A DNA stretch of 64,000 nt from Spirosoma rigui (GTDB lineage: Bacteria > Bacteroidota > Bacteroidia > Cytophagales > Spirosomataceae), in NCBI RefSeq assembly GCF_002067135.1, contig NZ_CP020105.1, positions 5,332,001 to 5,396,000 on the forward strand, given 5' to 3'. Position numbers and translations under genes: made by a program. This document shows, piece by piece, positions 9,413-18,730 of the stretch. Within the stretch, counting starts at the first letter, position 1. Every line of letters starts with the position of its first letter. The notes below the pieces were generated by a model, which saw only the letters and a program-made list of their open reading frames with translations, searched no databases and had not been told where the DNA came from.

Positions 9413-9420
9413 CAAAAGTA
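9413..9420 (-). promoter_or_regulatory. promoter -7 box (TACTTTTG) for the DUF6503-like gene
   Basis: This is an exact match to the Bacteroidota TAnnTTTG -7 element on the minus strand, 23 bases upstream of the ATG at 9390. No good -33 TTTG is visible. It lies in the divergent region shared with oxyR. Confidence 0.55.
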
Positions 9421-9497
9421 GCTCGAATAATGCTGATTGAGTGCACCGACTTGCATCATTCATCGTTCATCAGTCATCTATCATCCCTCAGTACCCG

Positions 9498-10481
9498 ATG
9501 ACGCTCTCTCAACTCGATTACATCGTTGCCGTTGATACCTATCGTCACTTTGCCACAGCTGCCGATGCTTGCCACGTTACCCAGCCAACCCTGAGCATGC
9601 AGATCCAGAAGCTGGAAGATGAACTGGGGATCCTGGTGTTCGACCGGTCCAAGCAGCCTGTGGTACCAACCGAGACGGGACAGGCTATATTGGCGCAGGC
9701 CCGCGATGTACTGCGGGCTGCCCGGCGTATTCCCGAGATCGTCAGTGAATCGAAAAACGATTTTCAGGGTGAACTCCGCATTGGGATCATCCCAACCCTC
9801 GCCCCTTACCTGCTTCCTTATTTTATCGGGGAGTTTATTGGGAAGTATCCGGCCGTTTCGGTGCAGATTCAGGAGCTGGTAACCGAGCAGATCGTTGAGC
9901 GGCTGCGCAACGGGCTGATCGACGTAGGGCTGGTGGTAACCCCCCTCACCGAAAATGGTATTACCGAGATGCCTCTCTTTCAGGAACCCTTTATTGTCTA
10001 CGCAGCCGACGCCCACCCTCTGCTCGACAAACCGACAGTCACGCCGGATGATCTGGATACCGACGGGCTATGGCTGCTGACCGATGGACACTGCTTCCGG
10101 AACCAGGTGATCAACCTGTGCGGGGCCGATCGGCTGTCGACGAGTCCCGCATCTCTCCAACCCTCCGGCAGTTCGGCTACGCGGTTACGCTATGAGACAG
10201 GTTCGCTGGAAACGCTCATCAAACTGATCGACAAGCAGGATGGCTTCACATTGCTGCCCTACCTGGCAACCGTCGACATGAGCGACCGGCGCAGGGCGCG
10301 GCTCCGTCCCTTCGATCAGTCCAGCGGCACTGCTCCCCAGCCAGTACGGGAAGTGAGTTTGGTGATCCACCGCAGTTTTTTGAAACGAAAACTGATTGAT
10401 GCCCTCAAACATGAGATACTCAGCCACCTACCCGCAGCACTGGCCAAAAAAGAGAGCCGTAGCCGGATAGTAGCATGGTAG
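9498..10481 (+). CDS. oxyR: LysR-family hydrogen peroxide sensor OxyR
   Basis: The 327-aa product has an N-terminal winged HTH (MTLSQLDYIVAVDTYRHF, then TQPTLSMQIQKLEDELG) and a LysR substrate-binding domain. The redox pair is conserved: counted from MTLSQ, the cysteines in GHCFRNQVINLC fall at 199 and 208, the same numbers as in E. coli OxyR. That supports peroxide sensing by disulfide formation rather than a generic LysR role. The start at 9498 aligns with the family; an upstream frame from 9441 adds 19 unrelated residues. The gene is divergent from the DUF6503-like gene. No catalase or peroxidase gene is adjacent. Confidence 0.93.
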   Translation: MTLSQLDYIVAVDTYRHFATAADACHVTQPTLSMQIQKLEDELGILVFDRSKQPVVPTETGQAILAQARDVLRAARRIPEIVSESKNDFQGELRIGIIPTLAPYLLPYFIGEFIGKYPAVSVQIQELVTEQIVERLRNGLIDVGLVVTPLTENGITEMPLFQEPFIVYAADAHPLLDKPTVTPDDLDTDGLWLLTDGHCFRNQVINLCGADRLSTSPASLQPSGSSATRLRYETGSLETLIKLIDKQDGFTLLPYLATVDMSDRRRARLRPFDQSSGTAPQPVREVSLVIHRSFLKRKLIDALKHEILSHLPAALAKKESRSRIVAW

Positions 10482-10570
10482 AATCAACGGGGTTTCATTC
10501 TTTTATCTTGTACATTCGTAGTCAACTAACGCGCAGCATATAGTCGATACAATTCTACTCAACCTCATTT

Positions 10571-13500
10571 ATGACAAGTCATCAGGCGTTCCGCCCATCG
10601 GGAGCGCGGTTGCACGACGCTGAACAGCGAGTCTACCTGTCCCGCGTACGCAGGTTTTTTTTTCTTCTCCTGGCATTAATACCCGCACTGGGGCCAGCCG
10701 TGGCTCAGCAGGCAACCGAGTCGTTCGAACACTTATCCGTTGCTGACGGACTTTCTCACAATTCAGTCAACTGCATCCTTCAGGACCGGGCCGGGTTCAT
10801 GTGGCTGGGCACCAAAGACGGCCTGAACTGCTACGACGGGTATACATTCACCGTTTTTCGGCCCGACCCCACCGATCCTGCGCATAGCTTTCACAGCAAC
10901 CGGGTGTCGGGGCTATTTCAGGATCACCTGGACCGGATATGGGCCGTAACGGAAGGAGGTGGCCTGCACGAAGTGAACCGGCTAACCGGCCGGGTAACGC
11001 CCCACCCCATTCAGGGTGCCGGCGCTAATCGATGGAACAACCAGCTGGCCGTCTATGAAGACCGTCAGGGGATGCTCTGGATCAGTACCTACAACGGGCT
11101 GGCCCGGTACGATGCGGCCAACCGGCATTTTACCCTCTACCCATCGCCCCAGCCGGATATGCCCATCAAGCGGATCTTCGAAGATAAGCAGCAGCGCCTG
11201 TGGGTATCTACCGCCAAAGGACTGCACCTCTTCGACCGCCGTCGTGGTCGGTACACGCTGGTTCCGGCACCCGTAGCGGGAGACCAGCCCGTATTCAACT
11301 CTATCTACCTCGACAACAGCAATCGGCTGTGGCTTGGTACGGCCGGGCACGGACTATTCTGGATCGATCTGAGCAAACAGCCACTGACGATCAATCCCTG
11401 CAACCCGGGCGGCAACATTCATAAGTTCGTCTTTCTGTACGCCGTTCAGCGCGACGACCGGCAGAACACCTGGGTTGGCACAACCGAAGGTCTGCAAGTC
11501 ATCAGCGCCGATATGCGTCAAGTCAAAACCTACCGGCCCGACCCCACCACACCCGGAGCCATCAGCAGCATAAACGCCCAGGTCGTTTATTTTGACCGGG
11601 CCGGAACGCTATGGATAGGGACCGATAATGGTATCGACAAGAAGCCCGTTAATACCAAACCCTTTGTGACCTACCAGGTCAAGCGAACCATCGGGACTGC
11701 CAATCTGGTTGAGAACCGGGTTAATGCCGTTGTGCTTGACGGGCAGAACCGGCTCTGGCTCAGCAATCACCATGCCCTGTACCGAACCGACAGCCAGCAG
11801 AACAACCCCGTCCAGATCGACCCGGCGCGGTTGGGCGGGTCGGCTACGCGCCGAAACATCGTATTTTCGCTGCTGCCCAACGGCAAATCGGGCGTCTGGA
11901 TCGGTACGGAAACCGGCCTGTACGCTTACGACGCCCAAACGGATCAGTACACCGCTTACCCCTCCGATATTTCCGCTCAGTTTATCAGCCGGGGGCCAAC
12001 AGGTCACCTCTGGATTGGCTGCGAAGGCGGTATTGCCCGGTTCGATCCCACAACGCATACCTACACGTATTACAAATATGATCCTGCCGCTACCGGTAAC
12101 ACGGGGCTGCCCGACCGGTTTGTGTATACCTTGCTGGCCAGCCGCACCGGCAATGTATGGGTAGCAATCAATGGTAAGGGCATCAGCCGGCTCGACCCCG
12201 CCACGGGCCGGTTCACGCACTACAGCGCCGGTAGCCGGCCGGGGCAACTTAACAATGATGAGGTACTGACCTTTTACGAAGATGAAGCCGGTATGCTCTG
12301 GATCGGAACCAACCAGGGTGGCCTGAACCGGCTGGATCCCAAAACGGGGCGTTTCTCGGCTTTCACTACGCGCGAGGGGCTACCCAGCAACCGGATCGTT
12401 GGTATCGAGGGCGACCGGGCCGGCTATCTCTGGCTGAGTACCAACCACGGCATTTGCCGGTTCGACCCACGAACCGGTATGGTCCGGAACTACGATGTGG
12501 GCGACGGGCTACCGAGCAATGATTTTCTGGAAAATGCCGTCTTCAGTACAAGCCGGGAGATCCTGTTTGGTAGTCTCAACGGGCTGGTTAGGCTAATTCC
12601 CAATAACATCCGGGACGACAGGCGCCCTTTCGCCGTTCATATCACCGATTTCAAAGTCCTGAACAAAAGCCATCCATTAACCGATAGCGTCATTCGGCTG
12701 GCGTACAATGAAAATTTTGTCTCATTCGAATTTGCGGCCCTAACCTATGTGCTGCCCCAGCAGAGCCGGTATGCCTACCAGCTCACGGGCGTCGATCCCA
12801 AGTGGGTATCGAGTGGCAACCGGCGGTTTGCCAGCTATACCGACCTGCCGCCCGGCAACTACCAGTTTCGGGTAAAAGCGTCCAACAGTGACGGGATCTG
12901 GAATGATAAGGGAACGTCGGTACGGCTCGTCATTGGCTCGCCCTGGTGGGCTACCCCCTGGGCATACGGCGTGTATTTCCTGCTAGCCGGGGGCGTCATC
13001 GTTGGGTCGGTACGCGCCTACACAAGCCGTATCCGGCGCGAGCAGGAGCTGGAACTTAACCGCAAACAAACGGAGCAGCTTAAAGCGGTCGATGAACTCA
13101 AAACCCGCTTCTTTTCCAACATCACCCACGAGTTCCGCACCCCTCTGTCGCTCATCCTGTCGCCGGTGGAAAAGCTGCTGCAAGAGCCCTCTTTCGACAC
13201 GCCTACCCAGCAGACCCTGTCTATGGTTCAGCGGAATGCCCGTCAGCTGCTTCGACTCATCAACCAGCTGCTGGATCTGTCCAAGCTGGAAGCCAACAGC
13301 ATGGGCGTTGCTATGATGCAGGGTATCATTCCAGAGTTCATCGGCCAGTTGATCGACACGTTTTTGGCATCGGCGGAGCAGAAGGGAATCCAGCTGGTCT
13401 ACACAACGGAACCGATGCCGCAGGAATACCTCTTCGACGCAGACAAATGGGAGAAAATTCTGACGAACCTGTTGTCGAACGCGGTAAAGTTCACTCCCTC

Positions 13501-14683
13501 CGGCGGTCAGGTAACGGTAAAGCTGTCGCTGACACCACCAGCCACCCAGTCCGGACAGCCTACCGTTGGCCTTATCGTAACCGATACGGGTATTGGCATT
13601 CCGGCCAGTGAACTTCCCCGCATTTTTGACCGCTTCTACCAGGTCGACAACTCCCGTACCCGCGCCTATGAAGGAACCGGCATTGGCCTGTCACTAGTGA
13701 AAGAACTGGTCGACCTGCTTGGAGGGACCATTACGGTCGACAGTACCCACGGCCAGGGGACAACCTTCTCGCTGACCCTGCCGGTGAAGCCGGCCGCTGA
13801 AGCAGCCGCGGCAGCCCAGGTGCCGAGAGCCGTACCAACCGGCGACGATCGACCAACCCTGGCAAGCCCCGCTAGTATGCTCCCCCAACCGCCCCGGGTT
13901 GGTACCGATTCGGACGAAGACCTGCTGACACCCCTCATACTGGTGGTAGAAGATAATGAAGAGCTGCGCGAGTTTATCGCTCGCGAGCTGTCAACGACGT
14001 ACCGTGTCATGACGGCCGCCAATGGCGAAGCGGGCTGGGCGCTGGCGCAGACTGAACTCCCCGACGTTGTTGTATCAGACGTGATGATGCCGCTGATGGA
14101 TGGGCATGAACTTACCCGGCTCCTGAAAACGCACCCGGAAACCGAGCATATTGCGGTCATTATTTTGTCGGCCAAAGCGGCTTACCAGAGCCGGGTTGAG
14201 GGCCTTAAAGAAGGAGCCGATGACTACCTGGCCAAGCCATTTCACCTGCCCGAGCTTCATCTGCGCCTGAACAATCTCGTTAGCCGGCAGCAGAAGCTGC
14301 GCGATTACTATCGTCGACAACTCACCCAGCCCGAAACACCCGTTCCCCTCGAAACAGAGCTGGACCCGTTCCTGCGTCAGGTGTACGAAATTCTGGAGAA
14401 GCACCTCACGGAGGTCGACATCAGTGTCGACTGGCTTGCCGACCGGATGGCCATGAGCCGCAAGACACTCTACCGAAAAGTGCAGACGCTGACGCAACTG
14501 GCTCCGAACGACCTGATCCGGCAATACCGGCTTCGCAAAGCGGCCGATTTACTCCGGGGTGGCCTCAACGCAGCCGAGACGGCTTACGAGACGGGCTTCA
14601 AAACACAGTCGCACTTTGCCAAGGTCTTTAAAGGATTCTACGGGTCCACACCAACCGACTTCCCCAACAAGCCCATAGAATAG
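10571..14683 (+). CDS. hybrid two-component system sensor kinase/response regulator/AraC protein
   Basis: This 1370-aa one-piece signalling protein spans the inner membrane. Residues about 27-46 form a signal or anchor segment. About thirteen propeller repeats of the form W[IL]GTxxGL follow, from about residue 70 to 700, then a Y_Y_Y domain (about 715-785) and a membrane segment (about 797-815). The HisKA phosphoacceptor is His853 in NITHEFRTPLS. The ATPase domain shows an N-box (NLLSNAVKFT, about 967), DTGIGIP (about 1005) and GTGIGLSL (about 1035). A receiver domain has Asp1170 in SDVMMP, and an AraC-type HTH fills about 1265-1365. Such proteins sense oligosaccharides and activate polysaccharide utilisation loci, but no susC/susD pair lies in this window, so the target is unknown. 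Confidence 0.95.
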   Translation: MTSHQAFRPSGARLHDAEQRVYLSRVRRFFFLLLALIPALGPAVAQQATESFEHLSVADGLSHNSVNCILQDRAGFMWLGTKDGLNCYDGYTFTVFRPDPTDPAHSFHSNRVSGLFQDHLDRIWAVTEGGGLHEVNRLTGRVTPHPIQGAGANRWNNQLAVYEDRQGMLWISTYNGLARYDAANRHFTLYPSPQPDMPIKRIFEDKQQRLWVSTAKGLHLFDRRRGRYTLVPAPVAGDQPVFNSIYLDNSNRLWLGTAGHGLFWIDLSKQPLTINPCNPGGNIHKFVFLYAVQRDDRQNTWVGTTEGLQVISADMRQVKTYRPDPTTPGAISSINAQVVYFDRAGTLWIGTDNGIDKKPVNTKPFVTYQVKRTIGTANLVENRVNAVVLDGQNRLWLSNHHALYRTDSQQNNPVQIDPARLGGSATRRNIVFSLLPNGKSGVWIGTETGLYAYDAQTDQYTAYPSDISAQFISRGPTGHLWIGCEGGIARFDPTTHTYTYYKYDPAATGNTGLPDRFVYTLLASRTGNVWVAINGKGISRLDPATGRFTHYSAGSRPGQLNNDEVLTFYEDEAGMLWIGTNQGGLNRLDPKTGRFSAFTTREGLPSNRIVGIEGDRAGYLWLSTNHGICRFDPRTGMVRNYDVGDGLPSNDFLENAVFSTSREILFGSLNGLVRLIPNNIRDDRRPFAVHITDFKVLNKSHPLTDSVIRLAYNENFVSFEFAALTYVLPQQSRYAYQLTGVDPKWVSSGNRRFASYTDLPPGNYQFRVKASNSDGIWNDKGTSVRLVIGSPWWATPWAYGVYFLLAGGVIVGSVRAYTSRIRREQELELNRKQTEQLKAVDELKTRFFSNITHEFRTPLSLILSPVEKLLQEPSFDTPTQQTLSMVQRNARQLLRLINQLLDLSKLEANSMGVAMMQGIIPEFIGQLIDTFLASAEQKGIQLVYTTEPMPQEYLFDADKWEKILTNLLSNAVKFTPSGGQVTVKLSLTPPATQSGQPTVGLIVTDTGIGIPASELPRIFDRFYQVDNSRTRAYEGTGIGLSLVKELVDLLGGTITVDSTHGQGTTFSLTLPVKPAAEAAAAAQVPRAVPTGDDRPTLASPASMLPQPPRVGTDSDEDLLTPLILVVEDNEELREFIARELSTTYRVMTAANGEAGWALAQTELPDVVVSDVMMPLMDGHELTRLLKTHPETEHIAVIILSAKAAYQSRVEGLKEGADDYLAKPFHLPELHLRLNNLVSRQQKLRDYYRRQLTQPETPVPLETELDPFLRQVYEILEKHLTEVDISVDWLADRMAMSRKTLYRKVQTLTQLAPNDLIRQYRLRKAADLLRGGLNAAETAYETGFKTQSHFAKVFKGFYGSTPTDFPNKPIE

Positions 14684-15028
14684 TTATATTACATATCGAC
14701 ATAAGACAAACTGGCTTGATAATTGTCCCAAATGGAACAAAAGATGTCCCGAAATGGACAAAAATAGACGAACCAATACCCCACTTTTGAAGTGCCTAAG
14801 GCGTGTATTACACCTTCCTCTTTTTAACCATTTTTTGCCGCTGACCTTGGACTGTAAGGCGGCTTAAACTGGGTAATCCGTAATACAATGGGCCTTCTGC
14901 TTCTAACCACATCATGATACGTTTTTTGTCAAGCGTCAATCAGTCCACAGCCGGCAGCATCCTTGTTGCCGGCTGACGTGTATCCCGCCAGGTAGGCACC
15001 ACAGGTTATCAGGCAAGATGGCTGGTGC
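14684..15028. other. 345-bp intergenic region between convergent genes, with a hairpin
   Basis: A 9-bp perfect inverted repeat, CAGCCGGCA at 14948-14956 and its complement at 14967-14975, has a 10-base loop but no T-run on either strand, so it is at best a weak terminator. A 20-codon frame at 14914-14976 ends on this hairpin; nothing else supports it as a gene. I see no other feature. Confidence 0.4.
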
Positions 15029-15856
15029 TTATCTGGCCGGGGGCTGACGCTTCGCCCGTTCCAGTTCCCGGTATGCATCCTCAAAATCACGCCCCGCGTC
15101 AATGGCATTGGTCAGCGCCGGAACACCCGCCCGCCCTACCGTTGTGAGCCAGCGCGCAACCTCATCGGCGGCCGTTTGGTAAGCCAGCATTACATGGGCA
15201 TAGTCACCCCCGAAAAAATCCCGTGTCGTTTCCAGATCGCTAAGTTTGACCACCGAACGCTGAACGAAGGGCATAGCATCGGCTTCATCGATGGGCGGGG
15301 CCAGCGCCTGCGTGCTGTCAGGGTGCTCCCAGATGGCGGGACTGCTAAACCGGTAGTCGACCATCAGCGCCAGGCCCTCGTTAAACCACTGCGGAATCTG
15401 CCGCTTCACCCGCCACCAGCCCAGCCGCGTGAATAGTTCGTCATGGCACAGTTCGTGGGCGATCACGTCGGCGTTGTTACCGTCCGGCCCCAGCACGAGG
15501 TACGAACCACCCCAGGGGGTTCCCAGGCTACAGCCCGCTCCCTCCCCACCCACGCAATACTGCTCATAGTCGGCCTGCTGCGGGCAGTAGATGAGCACCG
15601 CCTGCCCCCGCTTACTGCCCCAGAACCGCCCGATCCGATCGTAGGCCGTCAGAATATGCTTCCGTAGCTGCGCCTGCTGGCGAGCCGTAGCCGTCTGGCT
15701 CACGTAGACCGGTGCGCCCTGTTTCGATACGACTACCGCCCGAAAATCATCCGACCGGCTAACCCGCAGGCACCGGACCACCTGCGGATAGAGTAGTAAA
15801 AAGCCAATGGGAAGTGCGATCAGCAACGGCAGAACATAGCGGAATAGCAAACGCAT
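15029..15856 (-). CDS. membrane-anchored HExxH metallopeptidase-like protein
   Basis: The 275-aa product begins with a basic, then hydrophobic segment (MRLLFRYVLPLLIALPIGFLL), an N-terminal membrane anchor or signal. A gluzincin-like zinc site is visible: HELCHDELFTRLG (HExxH) followed by QWFNEGLALMVDY, whose Glu would be the third ligand in the MA clan. The domain before it contains several Cys in YCVGGEGAGCSLGTPWGGS. I infer an extracytoplasmic peptidase of unknown substrate. The first ATG is at 15854-15856; a longer reading from 15871 would need a TTG start. The gene is divergent from the flavoprotein at 15955. Confidence 0.78.
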   Translation of the reverse strand: MRLLFRYVLPLLIALPIGFLLLYPQVVRCLRVSRSDDFRAVVVSKQGAPVYVSQTATARQQAQLRKHILTAYDRIGRFWGSKRGQAVLIYCPQQADYEQYCVGGEGAGCSLGTPWGGSYLVLGPDGNNADVIAHELCHDELFTRLGWWRVKRQIPQWFNEGLALMVDYRFSSPAIWEHPDSTQALAPPIDEADAMPFVQRSVVKLSDLETTRDFFGGDYAHVMLAYQTAADEVARWLTTVGRAGVPALTNAIDAGRDFEDAYRELERAKRQPPAR

Positions 15857-15954
15857 GAAGAGGTCAACCAATCAAATGAAGGGTTTGTTGGGGTGCGATT
15901 TACAAACTGTTGCGTTTAAATCGTAAATCGCACTCCAAATTTAGCCGAAACAAC

Positions 15955-16917
15955 ATGCCTTCATCTCTTATCATTGGCGCGGGTATGGCGGGGTTAACAG
16001 CCGCCCGTGAACTGAGCCGGCACGGCTGGAACGTTACCGTGTTGGACAAAGGCCGTGGTCTGGGCGGACGGCTGGCAACCCGGCGGCTGGAGCAGGCGCG
16101 GCTGGATCATGGCGCTCAATATTTTTCGGCTACTACGCCCGAATTTCAGGAGACCGTTCAAGCTCTCGTTGCCAATGGCGTCAGTACCGAATGGCCTCTG
16201 AACGGGGGCGACACTACGTTTGGCCAGCCCCGTTACATCGGTATCGACGGTATGAATACCGTTGCCAAAGCGCTGGCGAAAAACCTGACCGTTCGAACGG
16301 GAGAAACCGTTATCGCCATCCGGCCCGTAACCAACGGATGGCTCGTTGAGACAGCGTCGGGACAGCGTTACCCGGCCGATACGCTCCTGATTACCATACC
16401 CGCCCCGCAGGCGTTGTCACTGCTTCAACAAAGCGACTATATCCTGCCTGTGGATGACGCCGTATCGCTGGCGGCTATTGACTACGAACCCTGCCTGGCC
16501 GTTATGGCTGCCCTGAACCAGTCCAGTGCCCTGCCCGAACCCGGTGCTTTTCGCTACGAAACCGGCGATATAGCCTGGATTGTCGATAACACCCGAAAGG
16601 GCATTTCACCGAATCAACCATCAGTAACTATTCACGCCAGCGCCGACTTCAGCCGCGCGCATTTCGACAGCGATCTGGACGGGGCTGGTCAGTACCTGCT
16701 TCAGCAGGTGAGCCAATGGATTCCCGCCGGTTCAATAAACGCGGTACAGGTCCACCGGTGGCGGTACAGCCTTGCCCGGCAACGGCATCCAGCGCCTTTT
16801 CTGGCCGTCAACACCGTTCATCCGCTGCTATTCGGGGGCGATGGGTTCGGGGCCGGTAACGTAGAGGGCGCTTATACGTCAGGCCTGCAGATGGCCCGTT
16901 TTCTAACCGCTACGTAG
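15955..16917 (+). CDS. renalase-like FAD/NAD(P)-dependent oxidoreductase
   Basis: The 320-aa product opens with an FAD-binding Rossmann motif (IIGAGMAGLTAA), the GRGLGGRLATRR motif and the LDHGAQYFS segment characteristic of renalase-like amine-oxidase-fold flavoproteins. Near the C terminus FGGDGFGAGNVEGAYTSG is the second FAD-contacting motif. Bacterial renalases oxidise isomers of beta-NAD(P)H; the substrate here is not provable from sequence. The ATG at 15955 is preferred over a frame from 15910, whose extra 15 residues precede the Rossmann strand. The gene converges with the monooxygenase at 16921, with only 3 bases between the stops and no terminator. Confidence 0.88.
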   Translation: MPSSLIIGAGMAGLTAARELSRHGWNVTVLDKGRGLGGRLATRRLEQARLDHGAQYFSATTPEFQETVQALVANGVSTEWPLNGGDTTFGQPRYIGIDGMNTVAKALAKNLTVRTGETVIAIRPVTNGWLVETASGQRYPADTLLITIPAPQALSLLQQSDYILPVDDAVSLAAIDYEPCLAVMAALNQSSALPEPGAFRYETGDIAWIVDNTRKGISPNQPSVTIHASADFSRAHFDSDLDGAGQYLLQQVSQWIPAGSINAVQVHRWRYSLARQRHPAPFLAVNTVHPLLFGGDGFGAGNVEGAYTSGLQMARFLTAT

Positions 16918-16920
16918 CGG

Positions 16921-18411
16921 TCAGGCGGGTAGTGCTTCCCGATTGCCCACGCGAACAACGTCGTAATGAGCCGGGTTAACGCGCCGAGTTGCCTGGCGGT
17001 AGGTCACGGTGAGCGCGGGCCAGAGCGTTGTGTTCTTGCCGCGCGAGTCCATGTACCAGCTTTGGCAGCCCGATGCCCATACCGTGCCAGCCAGCTTTTG
17101 CTGAATGCCGGCGTTGTATTCTTTCTGTGCTTCGGCTTTCACATCCAGAAAAGCCCCAGGGCCTGCCCGATCCAATAGATCGAGATAGCCCAGTACGTAC
17201 TGAACCTGCGACTCAATCATGTGGATAATGGAGGTATGCCCCAGTCCGGTATTAGGCCCTACCAGAAACAAAAGATTGGGGTAGCCCGACGCGGTAATAC
17301 CATAGTGAGCCTCGGGGCCCGTTTCGAGCCACTGGTCGAAAAGGTTGTGCCCCTTCCGACCCACGATGTGCAGGTCGCAGATGATTTCTGATGCGACGAA
17401 GCCCGTTCCAAAAATGATATAATCAAACGGGCGTTCAGTGCCATCGGTGGTAACGATACCGGCTGGTGTAGCCCTGTCAATCCGGTCGGTCACCAGCTCC
17501 ACGTTGGGCCGGGTGAGTGCCGGGTAATAGTCATCGGAAACCAGTACCCGCTTGCATCCAAGCTTGTAATCGGGGGTGACCCTGGCGCGGAGCACGGGGT
17601 CTTTAATAGCGGCATTCAGGTGCTTCAAGGCTTCTTTCGTCCCTAACCGGTTAAAGGTTTCATTGCCCAGGAACGATAGCCCGCGCAGTTCGTTCAGCCA
17701 GTAGATGAACGAACGATACGTTTTCTGAACGATGGGCATCCGCCGAAACAGCCGTTGCTCCCGCGCAGATATAGCCCGATCCATACGCGGGGTTACGTAA
17801 GGCGCGGTTCGCTGGAATACGGTCAACTGCCCGGCAACGAGCGCCAGCTGCGGCACGATCTGAATAGCACTGGCCCCGGTGCCAATCACGGCCACCCGCT
17901 TACCGGTGAAATCGCAGGTTGAATCCCAGTTGGACGAATGAAAAGCCCGACCCGCGAAACTGTCCATACCGGCAATAGTCGGCAGGCTGGGTCGGTTCAG
18001 GGGGCCGATAGCGCCAATGACGACGCGGGCCGTAGTCTGGTTACCCCGGTGGTCGGTGAGCGTCCAGAATGCATCTTCTTCAGAAAACTCCGTGCGAATA
18101 ATAGCCGTGTTATACCGAATGGCCGGCGCCAGCTGGTAGGTGGCTACTACGTGTTTGAGGTAGTCAAGGATCTCGGGTTGGGTGGAGTACATGCGCGACC
18201 AGTTGGGATTGGGCGCGAACGACAGGGAATACAAATGAGACGGTACGTCGCAGGCGCAACCCGGATACACATTGTCCCGCCAGGTTCCGCCAACCTCAGC
18301 CGCCCGTTCAAAAACGAGGAAAGAAGTTTGGCCCCGCTGTTTCAGTCGGACGGCCGCCCCCAGACCGGCAAAGCCAGCCCCAATAATGGCAACATCAACA
18401 TCGGGCTTCAT
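16921..18411 (-). CDS. flavin-containing monooxygenase, Baeyer-Villiger type
   Basis: The 496-aa product has an N-terminal FAD motif (IIGAGFAGLGAAV), GGTWRDNVYPGCACDVPSHLYS, the Baeyer-Villiger signature FxGxxxHxxxW as FAGRAFHSSNWD, and a second, NADPH-binding Rossmann motif (VIGTGASAIQIVP). Such enzymes use NADPH and O2 to turn ketones into esters or lactones. The ATG at 18409-18411 (MKPDVDVAIIG) fits the family; a longer frame to 18495 is unlikely. A TetR regulator lies upstream on the same strand, separated by a terminator, so they are probably separate transcripts. TetR control is possible but unproven. Confidence 0.93.
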   Translation of the reverse strand: MKPDVDVAIIGAGFAGLGAAVRLKQRGQTSFLVFERAAEVGGTWRDNVYPGCACDVPSHLYSLSFAPNPNWSRMYSTQPEILDYLKHVVATYQLAPAIRYNTAIIRTEFSEEDAFWTLTDHRGNQTTARVVIGAIGPLNRPSLPTIAGMDSFAGRAFHSSNWDSTCDFTGKRVAVIGTGASAIQIVPQLALVAGQLTVFQRTAPYVTPRMDRAISAREQRLFRRMPIVQKTYRSFIYWLNELRGLSFLGNETFNRLGTKEALKHLNAAIKDPVLRARVTPDYKLGCKRVLVSDDYYPALTRPNVELVTDRIDRATPAGIVTTDGTERPFDYIIFGTGFVASEIICDLHIVGRKGHNLFDQWLETGPEAHYGITASGYPNLLFLVGPNTGLGHTSIIHMIESQVQYVLGYLDLLDRAGPGAFLDVKAEAQKEYNAGIQQKLAGTVWASGCQSWYMDSRGKNTTLWPALTVTYRQATRRVNPAHYDVVRVGNREALPA

Positions 18412-18569
18412 AGGAACGTCTCGGCTGTAGTGTGTCAGTAAAACTAACAAAATATACGCCCTTTCTGGTATTTTCCGGCACACAATGCCAGCCAATATGT
18501 TCTTGCTAAAACCGGTTATGCTTCCTTATATAGGTATATATCAACCTGATCAAATGACCTATAAATCAT

Positions 18570-18596
18570 AAAAAGCCCCGGTATAAACCGGGGCTT
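18570..18596 (-). terminator. rho-independent terminator (minus strand)
   Basis: A 9-bp GC-rich stem (AAGCCCCGG at 18573-18581 with its complement at 18588-18596) has a 6-base loop and is followed on the minus strand by five Ts. It lies about 135 bases beyond the TetR stop and separates that transcript from the monooxygenase. Confidence 0.82.
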
Positions 18597-18730
18597 CAGA
18601 ATAATGCTTTCGTTCAAGGAAGGTCATCAGCCAGTGCTCTACCACTGGTTTGCTTGGTTCAATCAGGTTTTACCGGCTTCGGTCCGTACCGGACGGGACG
18701 ATTTTAATCACAGCAATCACGACGAAAATC

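Noticed and set aside
15029..15871. Longer start (TTG at 15871) for the peptidase-like gene
   Set aside because: An ATG five codons later directly precedes the membrane anchor and needs no unusual start.
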